DNA from: Paenibacillus taichungensis
Lineage (GTDB): Bacteria > Bacillota > Bacilli > Paenibacillales > Paenibacillaceae
Assembly: GCF_003287275.1 (NCBI RefSeq)
Contig: NZ_QEVW01000019.1
Coordinates: 62,001 to 126,000 of the forward strand
Direction: 5' to 3'
DNA length: 64,000 nt
The position numbers were made by a program, and so were the translations under genes. Positions 47,101-54,631 of the stretch are shown piece by piece. A model generated the notes under the pieces. The model was not told the origin of the DNA. It made no database searches and worked only from the letters and a program-made list of their open reading frames with translations. How positions within the stretch are numbered: position 1 is the first letter of the stretch; every line of letters starts with the position of its first letter.

Positions 47101-48888
47101 GGTAAACGTGTTGGGGCGGCTCTGATCCAAGCGGATTATGAGTGGCAAGGTACGGAGCTCAGCACGACGGATATCGTATCCGTAGTTGCACCGAAGACGG
47201 GAACTGCGCCGCCGGATTACATGGATACGATCAAAGCATCCACCATCGGCACGGGCAACAAGGGAGAGACACGTGTCTCGATCAGCGCTGCCGGACATAA
47301 AGGCAACATGGTTGGCAGTGAACTGGCGTACCGCATCTTTGCGGACAAATCCCAAGTCATGCTGCCAACATTTGAACAGGATATCAGCGGATGGAACACG
47401 CTGCCTTCTGATAAAGTGATCAAAGCAAAACCAGGCGAGTGGGTTGTAATCGCCAAACGTACAAACCGTGAGCCAAAACTCACGACAGCATCCTCTGCTG
47501 CCGTGAAGGTGAATGAGCGGATCTCTTCAAGCGTGGAGCCAAGCGTGCCAAGCTCGGGCGGCAGCAAACCGCCGGCATCGAATGTGCCTGTTGGTCCATT
47601 GACGGTGGGTGGTGTAGCCATCGATAGTGCCGTTGGAGGTAGAGACATGAAGATACCTCTGGAATTGGATGCAGTGCATAAGGATGGATTGTTGCTGGTT
47701 GATGTTATTCCAGGCGCCAATGGTCCAACCGTGGTTGCTCATCCTGTGCGAGAAGCGCTGCTTGATGCAGCCAAGCAAGGACAGCGAATTCGTCTACACG
47801 TTGCGGGGCAACTGGAGCAGCTGCGCTTCGAACTGGATGCGGACCTGGTTAAACAGCTCGCTGGCAAGGACATTGCAATGGATCTGGAGAGCGATTGGGG
47901 AAGTTATCGTTTGGATTGGAATGCCATCGATCTGAAGGCACTTGAAGCAGCGTTCCCGGCGCAAAAGGGCGAGGACATCAAAGTAAGCTTGAATGTGGGT
48001 AAATCGGATCAGGCATACGAACAGCTTGCTGCGAAGCTTGCCGATGAAGGACGCACGATCCCACGAGGATCTCCGGTTGCCTTCAACATGACGGCAAGTG
48101 ATGGCACCAAGTCAATCGAGATTGATAAGCTTTTGAAAATGACAACCAAAGAACTGGTTCTGCCACTCGGAGAGGACGAGCGTTCCGTATCGACCGTGGT
48201 GGTACTTGAAGCTGACGGAAGCTTGCGGCATGTGCCGACCCGCTTTGAAGTACGGGAAGGTCGGATGGTTGCCATCGCAAGCAGTATGACGAACAGCGTG
48301 TACTTGCCTATCCGATATGATGCTTTATTTAGTGATATGAAGAGCCACTGGGCAAGCGAAGCGGTTCACGATCTGGCATCACGTCTGGTTGTAAATGGCG
48401 TGTCATCTGCTCACTATGAACCTTCGCGCAGCATGACTCGAGCTGAACTTGCTGCATTGATGGTGAGGGCATTCGGCCTGAAACCGGACACAGCCGCAAG
48501 TTCAACATTTGCAGACGTTAAGGAAGCGGATTGGTACAATGATATGGTGCAAACGGCAACTGCATATGGCTTGATGACGGGCTATAACGGTAACCGTTTC
48601 GGTCCACAGGATGCCATGACACGCGAGCAAGTGATGGTCATGCTGATCCGTGCATACGAAATGGCAGGACATGCTGCACCAGCAGCGAGTAGTGCAGCGA
48701 GTAGTCTTGAAGGCTATAACGATGCATCAACGTTGTCCAATTGGGCCAAATACAGTGCTGCGCAAGCAGTGAAGCTAGGTCTGATTCAAGGCAAATCGGC
48801 AACGACACTTGAGCCCAAAGCTCCGGTAACTCGTGCCGAGATGGCGACTCTAGTCCGCAGACTGCTTGCAGAACTGGATTTGCTGTAA
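41197..48888 (+). CDS. Giant SLH-anchored surface protein
   Basis: 2563 residues. Signal peptide about 1-32. The first 330 residues are a beta-sandwich-like domain (IKNGLIKVTVDNASGRFSI...), followed by Ig-like domains. From about 900 to 1245 comes an unusual stretch rich in Gly and alternating hydrophobic strands (VGIDSSLAFELDN, LEAGIDMELGQ, VDLTLKATGFKVVGKLGFG, FGVRAGA, ISLLFLTLGIKYYWGGG). More Ig/FN3-like domains follow (about 1430-2080), including IDTTAPMIYLDSPSQGERV. A Ser/Pro linker (near 2120) leads to a pre-SLH domain and three SLH domains at the end. The last 430 residues closely match those of the locus 1 SLH protein. It is the anchor of the operon. ATG 41197 has GGAAGGGG upstream. 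Confidence 0.9.
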   Translation: MRRNKIIRIIATLMAMIMLISILPLHIAAAAVSSAGTTSIKNGLIKVTVDNASGRFSIRTEDGQPIRKKDNGVDMIFGGDNPETSFTTFRINGTDLIFGNPYKMAPNWTSEVTPPKVVTGNDGTQSLVTVWTVQGIRISQVITLLLKEDKDQGGNVRVQYMVDNTTNAKVEIGSRVLLDTSVGGNDGPAFQIGQNYSVPLTVERKLVHEPEKLGYDKNVDEQAYNLHKLPPYWVMRDKLDPSNPLATNVIAYGFNNLFEGGINIVDEMIVGHWANLAGTKWEYEPDENFDFTQDTNDYGTADTAVAFYWEPDTVQAGGQHSFELVYGLGEIVSPEKVFDVRFLDPTQKLETNEEETGYVNDGVFEVNTEIENLEMFNMNHSQIDVTLTLENGLSFVDEDGKVLNSTSQKLTFRKDVPPEQAAQGVEFIPYKPGEVVAAKWRVKGTGKAWPSTRQYMVTVSSPETEKKLETAVSESEGLPESEIRAIYESSRAGFIFLPPVGELRETLVYAMSPEETYSKDEKYITLNVSNIAAYNVGNEATSTAANFDMYLVNVKNGDRYKVPVTRSVTSQPLGNGFAGDLKLVYRGGEKVRADGTTLEVLNDSILPLGEYAVQVDYRDKTIPELAEALSFKTDQTFAVTENEENRVRQAGILAVYKTNLDLNAGASEKATFASVLPWTYGNLTDSQFKTKLDQDRARLNAAKQEMVAASRKLDPALDIAGAIDVSASPVYAVKTFENEAAFETFEQDLDDDTEQEIVLEVRGKIVQSGTGANAQYTVQSDTEPAIINKSVAYKGKDLTISMGNFPLAQDLRANTDTPFLQTLFVGGDGTLSVANSGFVFHSGEWTVDFYNGFDKSLGTESKLTDEEQEWENGRNPEDPTLNGTLTWANGMLGDALNPYRNLLVSYVYFNKHTLFSTPTFSLNGFGLKLNDFVLRQDGVAFGGSMKMFIVNGEVSNVMFNQSGFVGIDSSLAFELDNRIGLFKPDSEDSVKGGINVTHYKDPNKYGVMNSYGVNFEAKLENMFSISAELAFKRVPDGRIIPDVIAFGSDLPDPGIMINPATKISSLRGAIRELAMTIAGGTERLPLTLEAGIDMELGQKPAVFSGSVDLTLKATGFKVVGKLGFGEGSKVIPMLTEALVQTQWASPMFIRARAQIDVGGWDIIVGSASLFIGENLEKGRVDFEGMVSSKIQVPRSVPVVGGLGFGVRAGANNDQLWAGISLLFLTLGIKYYWGGGISFMTDGSALDNEALAHLSINDPEQGPRLLEIGTGIQTLATSWENEEPERYEIRYTAVADGIDMIEDSSQNLGIGGIRTSNGGKTHVIPMSGVTGDALLELEYFTTTRPTLTLKRDDGSTYDIVYGEATDRNATAFEQIIKAPKEGDLKSDGSAVTKKEELQGTDIRRIYIAIPQEDAKTGSWTLTSSQSVKSKLMNIPVLPELSSTALAVDTQNSDQFTATWTVDNASPGDTVDLYLSSDRLQATPTPDESVDPGIMIAKGIEIESADIGADGRASGEMTFDVKQIAYLGGADLRGLLQQGTYYLRTELKTVMAFSVLSSQEAYTLVDPFAPNAVAAVETTSIGNGQFEVAFPAITKTAAEEAEEFTYILTASDEQGHLYDPFGEEGYSESDLKGTLKDGKYHVTVGGWNELGTPKLGADGKLLRNADGTIVMEDKEVRHSGLEPGKSYRMGVTVARKPASDEQTNLRLSTTTYSGPKLLPVPAGPVLSLDNKQVVNNQYEVVTSSNQVTVNAAANQPNVVVEASTDDGSLGTFNLAATDKLKFNFEVDGVYAVQLKARNTSTGDTSVTMLYVTIDTTAPMIYLDSPSQGERVQAGVALVQGTTMTDAQVTVTDADSDQQLAQFKPDENGVFKHEVPIDVNRLKTRLRIKTEDAAGNVNSAVVEVLNGEFKLPRRLKLVMPEEVVAGGEQAAVQTYVEYTDGTRELADNDNITYSLVMGEANAALQDDGVIAGKRVGAALIQADYEWQGTELSTTDIVSVVAPKTGTAPPDYMDTIKASTIGTGNKGETRVSISAAGHKGNMVGSELAYRIFADKSQVMLPTFEQDISGWNTLPSDKVIKAKPGEWVVIAKRTNREPKLTTASSAAVKVNERISSSVEPSVPSSGGSKPPASNVPVGPLTVGGVAIDSAVGGRDMKIPLELDAVHKDGLLLVDVIPGANGPTVVAHPVREALLDAAKQGQRIRLHVAGQLEQLRFELDADLVKQLAGKDIAMDLESDWGSYRLDWNAIDLKALEAAFPAQKGEDIKVSLNVGKSDQAYEQLAAKLADEGRTIPRGSPVAFNMTASDGTKSIEIDKLLKMTTKELVLPLGEDERSVSTVVVLEADGSLRHVPTRFEVREGRMVAIASSMTNSVYLPIRYDALFSDMKSHWASEAVHDLASRLVVNGVSSAHYEPSRSMTRAELAALMVRAFGLKPDTAASSTFADVKEADWYNDMVQTATAYGLMTGYNGNRFGPQDAMTREQVMVMLIRAYEMAGHAAPAASSAASSLEGYNDASTLSNWAKYSAAQAVKLGLIQGKSATTLEPKAPVTRAEMATLVRRLLAELDLL

Positions 48889-48908
48889 ATGTAAGTGAGC
48901 TATACCAG

Positions 48909-48952
48909 CTAAAAAAGCCCGAAAGTCATTGCGACTTCCGGGCTTTTTTAGC
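48909..48952. terminator. Intrinsic terminator after the surface operon
   Basis: Near-perfect stem GCTAAAAAAGCCCGAAAGTC / GACTTCCGGGCTTTTTTAGC around a 4-base loop. The A- and T-tracts on each side let it work for the convergent AraC gene as well. Confidence 0.9.
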
Positions 48953-48993
48953 TTATATTGCGTAAGTGATTCGGGTGTGTACATGAATTCAAT

Positions 48994-49938
48994 TCATATC
49001 CACCCTGTAATCTCCAAAATGGAGGCTTTCGCAGATTGCACTTCGGACTTTGCGCCTTTGCGCCATTCTTTCGGCGATTTACCCATAAGTTTGGAGAAGC
49101 AACGATTGAAGCTGGAAATGGACTGAAAACCGACTTGTTCAGAGATGGAAAGAATGGAAGCGTCCGTGCTTTTTAATTGCTTGCAGGCTTCTTCAATCCG
49201 GGTGCTGTTCAGGAAATCCAGAGGTGCGGTTCCCATAATGTCATGAAATTTCCTGCGAAAATGTGTGGTGCTCAGATGGCACAGATCAGCGAGATAATCG
49301 ATGGTTATGGGCGACATATAGTTTTTGGTGATATACTCCAGCACCGGAGAAATAACAAGATCACCTTTTAGATTATGCTGCGTTTCTTGATCTGCCAAAG
49401 GTTCATTCCGGGAATGGATTCGCAGGAGTTCGATATAAAGGGATAACAATAGGCCATAGGCGCTTTCCTGATAAAGAGGATTTTTCTGCTTCAATTCTTC
49501 TACGACAGATGTCGCAAGGTTATAAATCTTCGGATGTTCCTCCCTGTTTAAAATGCAGTTCAATCCCTTAATTGCCTTCAAATTGGGCTGAAAGTTACTG
49601 TAGGCACTGTTCTTAAACGACTGTTGAAAGAGGTCCTCGGGCGAGAAGAAGAGATAAGACCATAAGCTGGCTTCATTGGGTGTACTATATGTTGTATGAG
49701 GAAGATATCTGGGGATAAAGGTTACGTCACCGGCTTTAAAAGGTACCGATTCACCTTTGATCTCCATAATGCCGCTATCCGAATGGCAAATGCCAATCTC
49801 CAGATGGTTGTGGAAATGAAGATGTTCACTTTTGATATCGGAGATCTTCCAACGTTCACCGCTTAGCAGCAGAATAGGAAAGTGGATCGGCAAGCTGTAA
49901 TGGCGATATTCAATAATAGGCTGCTTTTTTCTGGGCAC
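48994..49938 (-). CDS. AraC family transcriptional regulator
   Basis: 314 residues. The N-terminal part is a cupin-like sugar-sensing domain (HFHNHLEIGICHSDSG...FKAGDVTFIPRYLPH). The last 100 residues hold the double HTH of AraC/XylS proteins (IDYLADLCHLSTTHFRRKFHDIMGTAP, ISEQVGFQSISSFNRCFSKLMGKSPKEWR). GTG 49938 is the likely start, since GGGAG lies 9 bases upstream; TTG 49944 is too close to that site. The gene is divergent from the GH105-GH112 pair, which it should activate in response to a sugar released from pectin; that is inferred from position. Confidence 0.9.
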   Translation of the reverse strand: MPRKKQPIIEYRHYSLPIHFPILLLSGERWKISDIKSEHLHFHNHLEIGICHSDSGIMEIKGESVPFKAGDVTFIPRYLPHTTYSTPNEASLWSYLFFSPEDLFQQSFKNSAYSNFQPNLKAIKGLNCILNREEHPKIYNLATSVVEELKQKNPLYQESAYGLLLSLYIELLRIHSRNEPLADQETQHNLKGDLVISPVLEYITKNYMSPITIDYLADLCHLSTTHFRRKFHDIMGTAPLDFLNSTRIEEACKQLKSTDASILSISEQVGFQSISSFNRCFSKLMGKSPKEWRKGAKSEVQSAKASILEITGWI

Positions 49939-50032
49939 ATTCAATAACTCCCATTCATAAATGATTGAAATTGCGCAGTTTTGTTGCGAATATGCTTAGA
50001 TTGACACTATTTTACTGCGTACAATGGTATAA

Positions 50033-50046
50033 GTAAAGCGTTTTCA
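50033..50046 (+). promoter_or_regulatory. Possible cre site before the GH105 gene
   Basis: GTAAAGCGTTTTCA matches the cre consensus at 12 of 14 positions. A TTGACA box lies at 50001-50006, but no matching -10 box at normal spacing was found, as is common for activator-dependent promoters. Confidence 0.4.
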
Positions 50047-50110
50047 AACCATGGACGGACAGCTCTCAAGCACATTTGGGGGCGTGTGCGCTACGAGAGG
50101 GGAATCACCG

Positions 50111-51130
50111 ATGCTTCAAGTGAAATATGACAGGGAAGAAATTTTAAAAGTTATTGATAACGTTACGAAAAAAACATTGGCGATGGATTTAACGTGGGAT
50201 TGGCCTTGCGGTGTGGCATATTATGGTGTATCCAGAGCTTACCAAACGACAGGCAATCAAGAGTACTTGGACAGGCTTGTCCAATGGGCGGATGAATACA
50301 TCGAGCTGGGCTTGCCGGACTGGACCGTAAATACATGTGCGATGGGCCATATGCTGATTACTTTATATGAAGAAACAGGGAACCAGAAATACTGGGATAT
50401 TGTAATGAGCAAGGTGGATTATCTTCAAAATCATGCGCTTAGATTCGGAGATAACGTGCTGCAGCATACCGTATCCATTTCTAATGATTTTCCCGAGCAG
50501 GCATGGGCGGATACCTTGTTTATGGCGGCATTTTTCCTGCTCCGTGTAGGAAGCAAATTAAAGGATCAGGACATGATCCAGGATGCCCTTAATCAATATT
50601 ACTGGCATATCAAATACCTGCAAGATCCGAGCAGCGGCTTCTGGTACCACGGCTACAATAACGTCAACAAGGATCATATGTCCGGATTATATTGGGGCAG
50701 AGCGAACGCTTGGGGCGCCTACACCATGTCACAGGTAAAACCACAGTTGAAGGACTGGTATCTATATCCGCAGTGCATGGACGTGGAATGCTCATTGCGG
50801 GATCAACTGGCCGCGTTGAAGCTCGTTCAGACCGAGAATGGCCTATGGCGCACGGTACTGGATGACCAAGAGTCGTATGAAGAGGTGTCGGCTTCCGCCG
50901 GTATTGCAGCAGCGATGATTAATAACGGTAATCCGTTGCATACGAAATACGTGCAAAAGGCCCTGGAAGGCATCTTGAAAAATATTAGTGAAGACGGACG
51001 TGTACTGGGTGTATCGGGTGGCACAGCGGTCATGAAAGATCGGGATGGATATCGCAATATTCCAAAAGACTGGATTCAGGGCTGGGGTCAGGGCCTGGCA
51101 CTCGCTTTCCTGTCCGATATGTTGAAATAG
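50111..51130 (+). CDS. Unsaturated rhamnogalacturonyl hydrolase (GH105)
   Basis: 339-residue alpha/alpha barrel enzyme of the YteR/YesR type, which removes the unsaturated galacturonic acid left at the end of rhamnogalacturonan fragments by lyases. Markers: LDLTWDWPCGVAYYGVSRAY-like N-terminus (MDLTWDWPCGVAYYG), EQAWADTLFMA with the predicted catalytic Asp at about 134, YHGYNN, GLYWGRANAWGAYTM and IQGWGQGLALAFLSD. No signal peptide, so it acts in the cytosol on imported oligosaccharides. ATG 50111 has GAGGGG 8 bases upstream. It is followed after 13 bases by a GH112 gene, and no transporter or lyase is encoded nearby. Confidence 0.88.
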   Translation: MLQVKYDREEILKVIDNVTKKTLAMDLTWDWPCGVAYYGVSRAYQTTGNQEYLDRLVQWADEYIELGLPDWTVNTCAMGHMLITLYEETGNQKYWDIVMSKVDYLQNHALRFGDNVLQHTVSISNDFPEQAWADTLFMAAFFLLRVGSKLKDQDMIQDALNQYYWHIKYLQDPSSGFWYHGYNNVNKDHMSGLYWGRANAWGAYTMSQVKPQLKDWYLYPQCMDVECSLRDQLAALKLVQTENGLWRTVLDDQESYEEVSASAGIAAAMINNGNPLHTKYVQKALEGILKNISEDGRVLGVSGGTAVMKDRDGYRNIPKDWIQGWGQGLALAFLSDMLK

Positions 51131-51143
51131 GGAGGGAACCCAA

Positions 51144-53324
51144 TTGTCCAAACCAATCAAAGGCTCCTTTACGCTACCCGGCGAATCCGGTTATGAGGCA
51201 CTGACTTTGGAACTTGCCGAACGGTGGGGTGCCGATGTCATTCGTGACAGTGATGGCACACAATTATCCGATGAAATTATCAACGCGGGGTATGGCATTT
51301 ATTCGACCATCTGTATCATCCGGGATCATAACGAGTGGGCATCCCGCAATCAAGATAAATTGCAGCAATGTTTTTTAATTACAAATCCGAAGGTAGCTGT
51401 ACAAGATTATGTATCGTTCTATCTGATGGAGGATTTTTTTGCCGAACAATTCAAGGTGAATGATTCGAAAGAGGCGTTTAAATATTGGCAGGTCTTTGAC
51501 CGGACAACCGGGGAGGAAGTGCCAAGAGGACAGTGGAATTATGAGAGGGAATCCGGTCATGTAGTCATTACCGGCATCGTCCCTTGGCATAAATACACGG
51601 TAAGCTTCATGGCCTATCGGATCTGGGAAGAGATTTCGATGTACAATCACACCACGAATCATTGGGACAAGGAGCATTTGATGCAAATTGATCCGATCTA
51701 TTCGGAAACGCAGACCTATCTGCTGGATTGGATGGAGAATTGGTGCCGGCAGCATCCGGAAACAACGGTGGTTCGTTTTACCTCATTATTTTATAATTTC
51801 GCATGGATCTGGGGCAGCGACGAACGTAATCGCCATCTATTCTCGGATTGGGGATCATATGATTTTACGGTAAGTTCAAGAGCACTTGATTTGTTTGCCA
51901 AAAAATTTGGATATTCACTCTCTGCTGAGGATTTTGTGAATGGCGGCAAATATCGCGTAAGCCATATCCCGGCGCAGCAGCGCAAGCTGGACTGGATGGC
52001 GTTTATCAATGATTTTGTGATCGAATTCGGGAAGAAGTTAATTGATATCGTGCATAACCACGGCAAGCTGGCGTATGTCTTCTATGATGACAGCTGGGTT
52101 GGTATGGAGCCTTATAATGACCGCTTTCAGGAGTTTGGATTCGATGGGATGATTAAATGTGTGTTTTCCGGTTATGAGGCGAGGATGTGTTCAGGTGTTA
52201 ACGTGGATACCCATGAAATTCGTCTGCATCCCTACTTGTTTCCAGTGGGATTAGGTGGGCTTCCGACCTTTAAGGAGGGTGGAGACCCTACGCTGGATGC
52301 CAAAAAGTATTGGATCAATATCAGGCGAGCTTTGCTCAGAGAGCCAATTGACCGGATTGGACTGGGTGGATACCTGCATCTGGTTGAGCCTTACCCGGAC
52401 TTTTGCGATTATATTGAGAAGATTTCGAACGAGTTCAGGGAAATAAAAGAGCTTCATCATGCAGGCGAGCCCTATCAGATTAAGACGAGGGTAGCTGTTC
52501 TGCATAGCTGGGGCAAACTAAGATCGTGGACGTTGTCCGGCCATTTCCATGAGACGTATATGCATGACTTGATTCATGTAAATGAAGCCTTGTCAGGCTT
52601 ACCGGTTGAAGTGCAATTCATTGATTTTGAAGATATCCGTCAGGGCGTTCTGCAACATATAGATGTCGTGATTAATGCCGGCTCTGCCGGTTCAGCCTGG
52701 AGCGGCGGAGAACATTGGAATGACCACCAATGTGTGGACCTGCTGACCAAATGGGTGTATGAAGGCGGTACTTTTATTGGCATCAACCAGCCCTCGGCGG
52801 TAGAAGGGTACGACAGCTTTTTCAGAATGGCACATGTTCTTGGGGTGGATGAGGATACTGGCGCCAGGGTGGTTCATGGAAAATGGACATATGAGACTTG
52901 CGATGAGCATGGTTTGTTGCCGGAAGGGGCAAGAATAACGCCGAAGAATAACATATATCTTACCGATGGAACAGCTGCTGTGGTGGATGAAACGGATGGT
53001 ATGATTACATTGTCTACACATGATTTTGGTAAAGGAAAAGGAATCTACCTGCCTTCATTTGAATTCAGTTGGGAGAACACAAGGCTGCTGCTGAATCTGA
53101 TTCGCTTTGCAGGTCATGAATTCCATGATTCAAAGTACATCACGGATAACTTATTTACAGAGTGTACTTATTATCCGGAGAGTAAAATACTGGTCGTCAT
53201 TAACAATAGTGATCAAGTTCAAACAACGACAATTGATACGGACTACGGAAAACAAACGCTCGAACTGGCTCCGTATGATACGGTCATCACCAAGATTGGT
53301 GTAAACAAATCGATGTCCTCATAG
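51144..53324 (+). CDS. GH112 beta-galactoside phosphorylase, likely acting on galactosyl-rhamnose
   Basis: 726-residue cytosolic enzyme of the GH112 family, which splits beta-1,3-galactosyl-N-acetylhexosamines or beta-1,4-galactosyl-rhamnose with phosphate to give galactose 1-phosphate. Family-like features are the opening GSFTLPGESGYEALTLELAERWGADVIRDSDG (in parts), the barrel text RFTSLFYNFAWIWG, and the Asp pair in VFYDDSWVGMEPY (about 316-317), where GH112 enzymes keep their catalytic acid. A C-terminal Rossmann-like and beta domain follows. The start is TTG 51144, 8 bases behind a GGGAGG site; there is no better alternative. Pairing with GH105 favours D-galactosyl-1,4-L-rhamnose from rhamnogalacturonan as substrate over milk- or mucin-type sugars. 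Confidence 0.85.
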   Translation: MSKPIKGSFTLPGESGYEALTLELAERWGADVIRDSDGTQLSDEIINAGYGIYSTICIIRDHNEWASRNQDKLQQCFLITNPKVAVQDYVSFYLMEDFFAEQFKVNDSKEAFKYWQVFDRTTGEEVPRGQWNYERESGHVVITGIVPWHKYTVSFMAYRIWEEISMYNHTTNHWDKEHLMQIDPIYSETQTYLLDWMENWCRQHPETTVVRFTSLFYNFAWIWGSDERNRHLFSDWGSYDFTVSSRALDLFAKKFGYSLSAEDFVNGGKYRVSHIPAQQRKLDWMAFINDFVIEFGKKLIDIVHNHGKLAYVFYDDSWVGMEPYNDRFQEFGFDGMIKCVFSGYEARMCSGVNVDTHEIRLHPYLFPVGLGGLPTFKEGGDPTLDAKKYWINIRRALLREPIDRIGLGGYLHLVEPYPDFCDYIEKISNEFREIKELHHAGEPYQIKTRVAVLHSWGKLRSWTLSGHFHETYMHDLIHVNEALSGLPVEVQFIDFEDIRQGVLQHIDVVINAGSAGSAWSGGEHWNDHQCVDLLTKWVYEGGTFIGINQPSAVEGYDSFFRMAHVLGVDEDTGARVVHGKWTYETCDEHGLLPEGARITPKNNIYLTDGTAAVVDETDGMITLSTHDFGKGKGIYLPSFEFSWENTRLLLNLIRFAGHEFHDSKYITDNLFTECTYYPESKILVVINNSDQVQTTTIDTDYGKQTLELAPYDTVITKIGVNKSMSS

Positions 53325-53336
53325 AATATCTTCTGC

Positions 53337-53368
53337 ATAGACCGTTTCCTGACCAGGGAGCGGTCTAT
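53337..53368 (+). terminator. Intrinsic terminator after the GH112 gene
   Basis: Stem ATAGACCGTTTCCT / AGGGAGCGGTCTAT (with wobble pairs), loop GACC. The tail TTTGGG is weak. Confidence 0.65.
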
Positions 53369-53661
53369 TTGGGCTAAGAAGAATTTTTACTCATAAATAT
53401 TTTATAATGTAAACCATAAATGCAAACCTGCTCTATGAATTAACCATGGACATTTTCCACTTCGTCTATATTACTAGGGAGGGTAATCTTTATTCAGTTG
53501 GGATGAGTTTTTATGTAGAAAGGTTCGTCTAACAACATTGGAAAACACCAACTTATGTAAAAATTTTGTAATTTATAAAAAAGGCTATTTCTCAAAATAT
53601 ATTAAAATATCAAATAAATCATGTTAAATTATATGATGATTATGGAAATTGGAGGATTTAT
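53369..53661. other. AT-rich intergenic region
   Basis: Strongly AT-rich stretch with no gene. It must hold the promoter of the membrane protein gene at 53662, but no single pair of promoter boxes stands out. GGAGG lies 7 bases before the start codon. Confidence 0.4.
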
Positions 53662-54336
53662 ATGGGGATTCATAATGAGTTGAATCAAATTAGAGTTAGA
53701 AACAATTCAACAACTGAACAAAAATTTTTTTCAATTGTAAGTGCGATAGTGATCGGGGTAATTTTAGGTTTAGCAGCAAAGCTTGTAGATACTCAGGGAA
53801 TTAACCCCATATTTGACGCTATCGGTGGACGTTTAGGTATATGGATTTTTTTTGCAACACTCTTATCGGTTTTTAGTTATTCTCCCAAATTAGCAGCTGT
53901 AAAGATATTCTCCTTTTTCGTATCGCTTCTAACTGTTTACTATGTGTACAGCGTGCTCTTTCTGCATTTTTTCCCAAAGAGAGAAATTGTATTTTGGGGG
54001 ATATGCGCGTTGATATCGCCGGTATGTGCTTATGTAGTGTGGTATGCACGTGGTTATGGAATTGTATCTAGCTTAATCTTATCCCTTCCAATTACAGCTT
54101 TACTGTCAGAAGGATTTCAACTACGATACGCTTACTTACCTGAGCACACTCACTACTATTTGATCCCTATACTTATGGGAATATATCTGATTATGGTCAT
54201 TGTTTTACTTTTTATTGTTCCTAAAAGTCCGTTAAGAGTTCTGATTGTTCTACCAATTTCTATAGTTCTCTCTTTCATTATGATATATTTTAATGTTTTA
54301 GGGCATATATTTGGTGGATTAAACGGCTTTTTGTGA
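53662..54336 (+). CDS. Multi-pass membrane protein of unknown function
   Basis: 224 residues with six or seven predicted membrane segments from about residue 24 to the end and a short charged N-terminus (MGIHNELNQIRVRNNSTTEQK). No transporter or enzyme motif was recognised; it resembles small integral membrane proteins of the DUF6518 kind only in general shape. The ribosome binding site GGAGG and start are clear. Both the gene and its flanks are much richer in A and T than the neighbouring genes, which suggests recent acquisition. It stands alone between terminators. Confidence 0.65.
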   Translation: MGIHNELNQIRVRNNSTTEQKFFSIVSAIVIGVILGLAAKLVDTQGINPIFDAIGGRLGIWIFFATLLSVFSYSPKLAAVKIFSFFVSLLTVYYVYSVLFLHFFPKREIVFWGICALISPVCAYVVWYARGYGIVSSLILSLPITALLSEGFQLRYAYLPEHTHYYLIPILMGIYLIMVIVLLFIVPKSPLRVLIVLPISIVLSFIMIYFNVLGHIFGGLNGFL

Positions 54337-54489
54337 GTTTAGTCTATCATTATAAGGGGGGGGGGATATATCCAAATAAATAATATTTTTTCTAAAAAAA
54401 CTCTTGATTCACTTTTGTATATGATTATCAATCAAAACCGAGTCATTGCATTTTATATAAAAAATCGGTATAGAAACGTAAAAAGCAAG

Positions 54490-54530
54490 CAATAAGACGT
54501 TGGGGACTAGTTCCTTAAGCGTCTTATTTT
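54490..54530. terminator. Bidirectional intrinsic terminator
   Basis: AATAAGACG (54491-54499) pairs with CGTCTTATT (54520-54528), with T-tracts on the plus side (TTTTGC) and, a few bases further, on the minus side (GCTTTTT). It lies between the membrane protein and the monooxygenase gene. A run of ten G residues stands at 54356-54365. Confidence 0.6.
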
Positions 54531-54631
54531 GCATGGTGTAATACACAGCCGATCCCCTGAATACGGACCGGCTATGGTTCTAAACAGAATCTAAAAGGAC
54601 TTCTTTTTAACTAATCCTGCAGTCAATCCCG

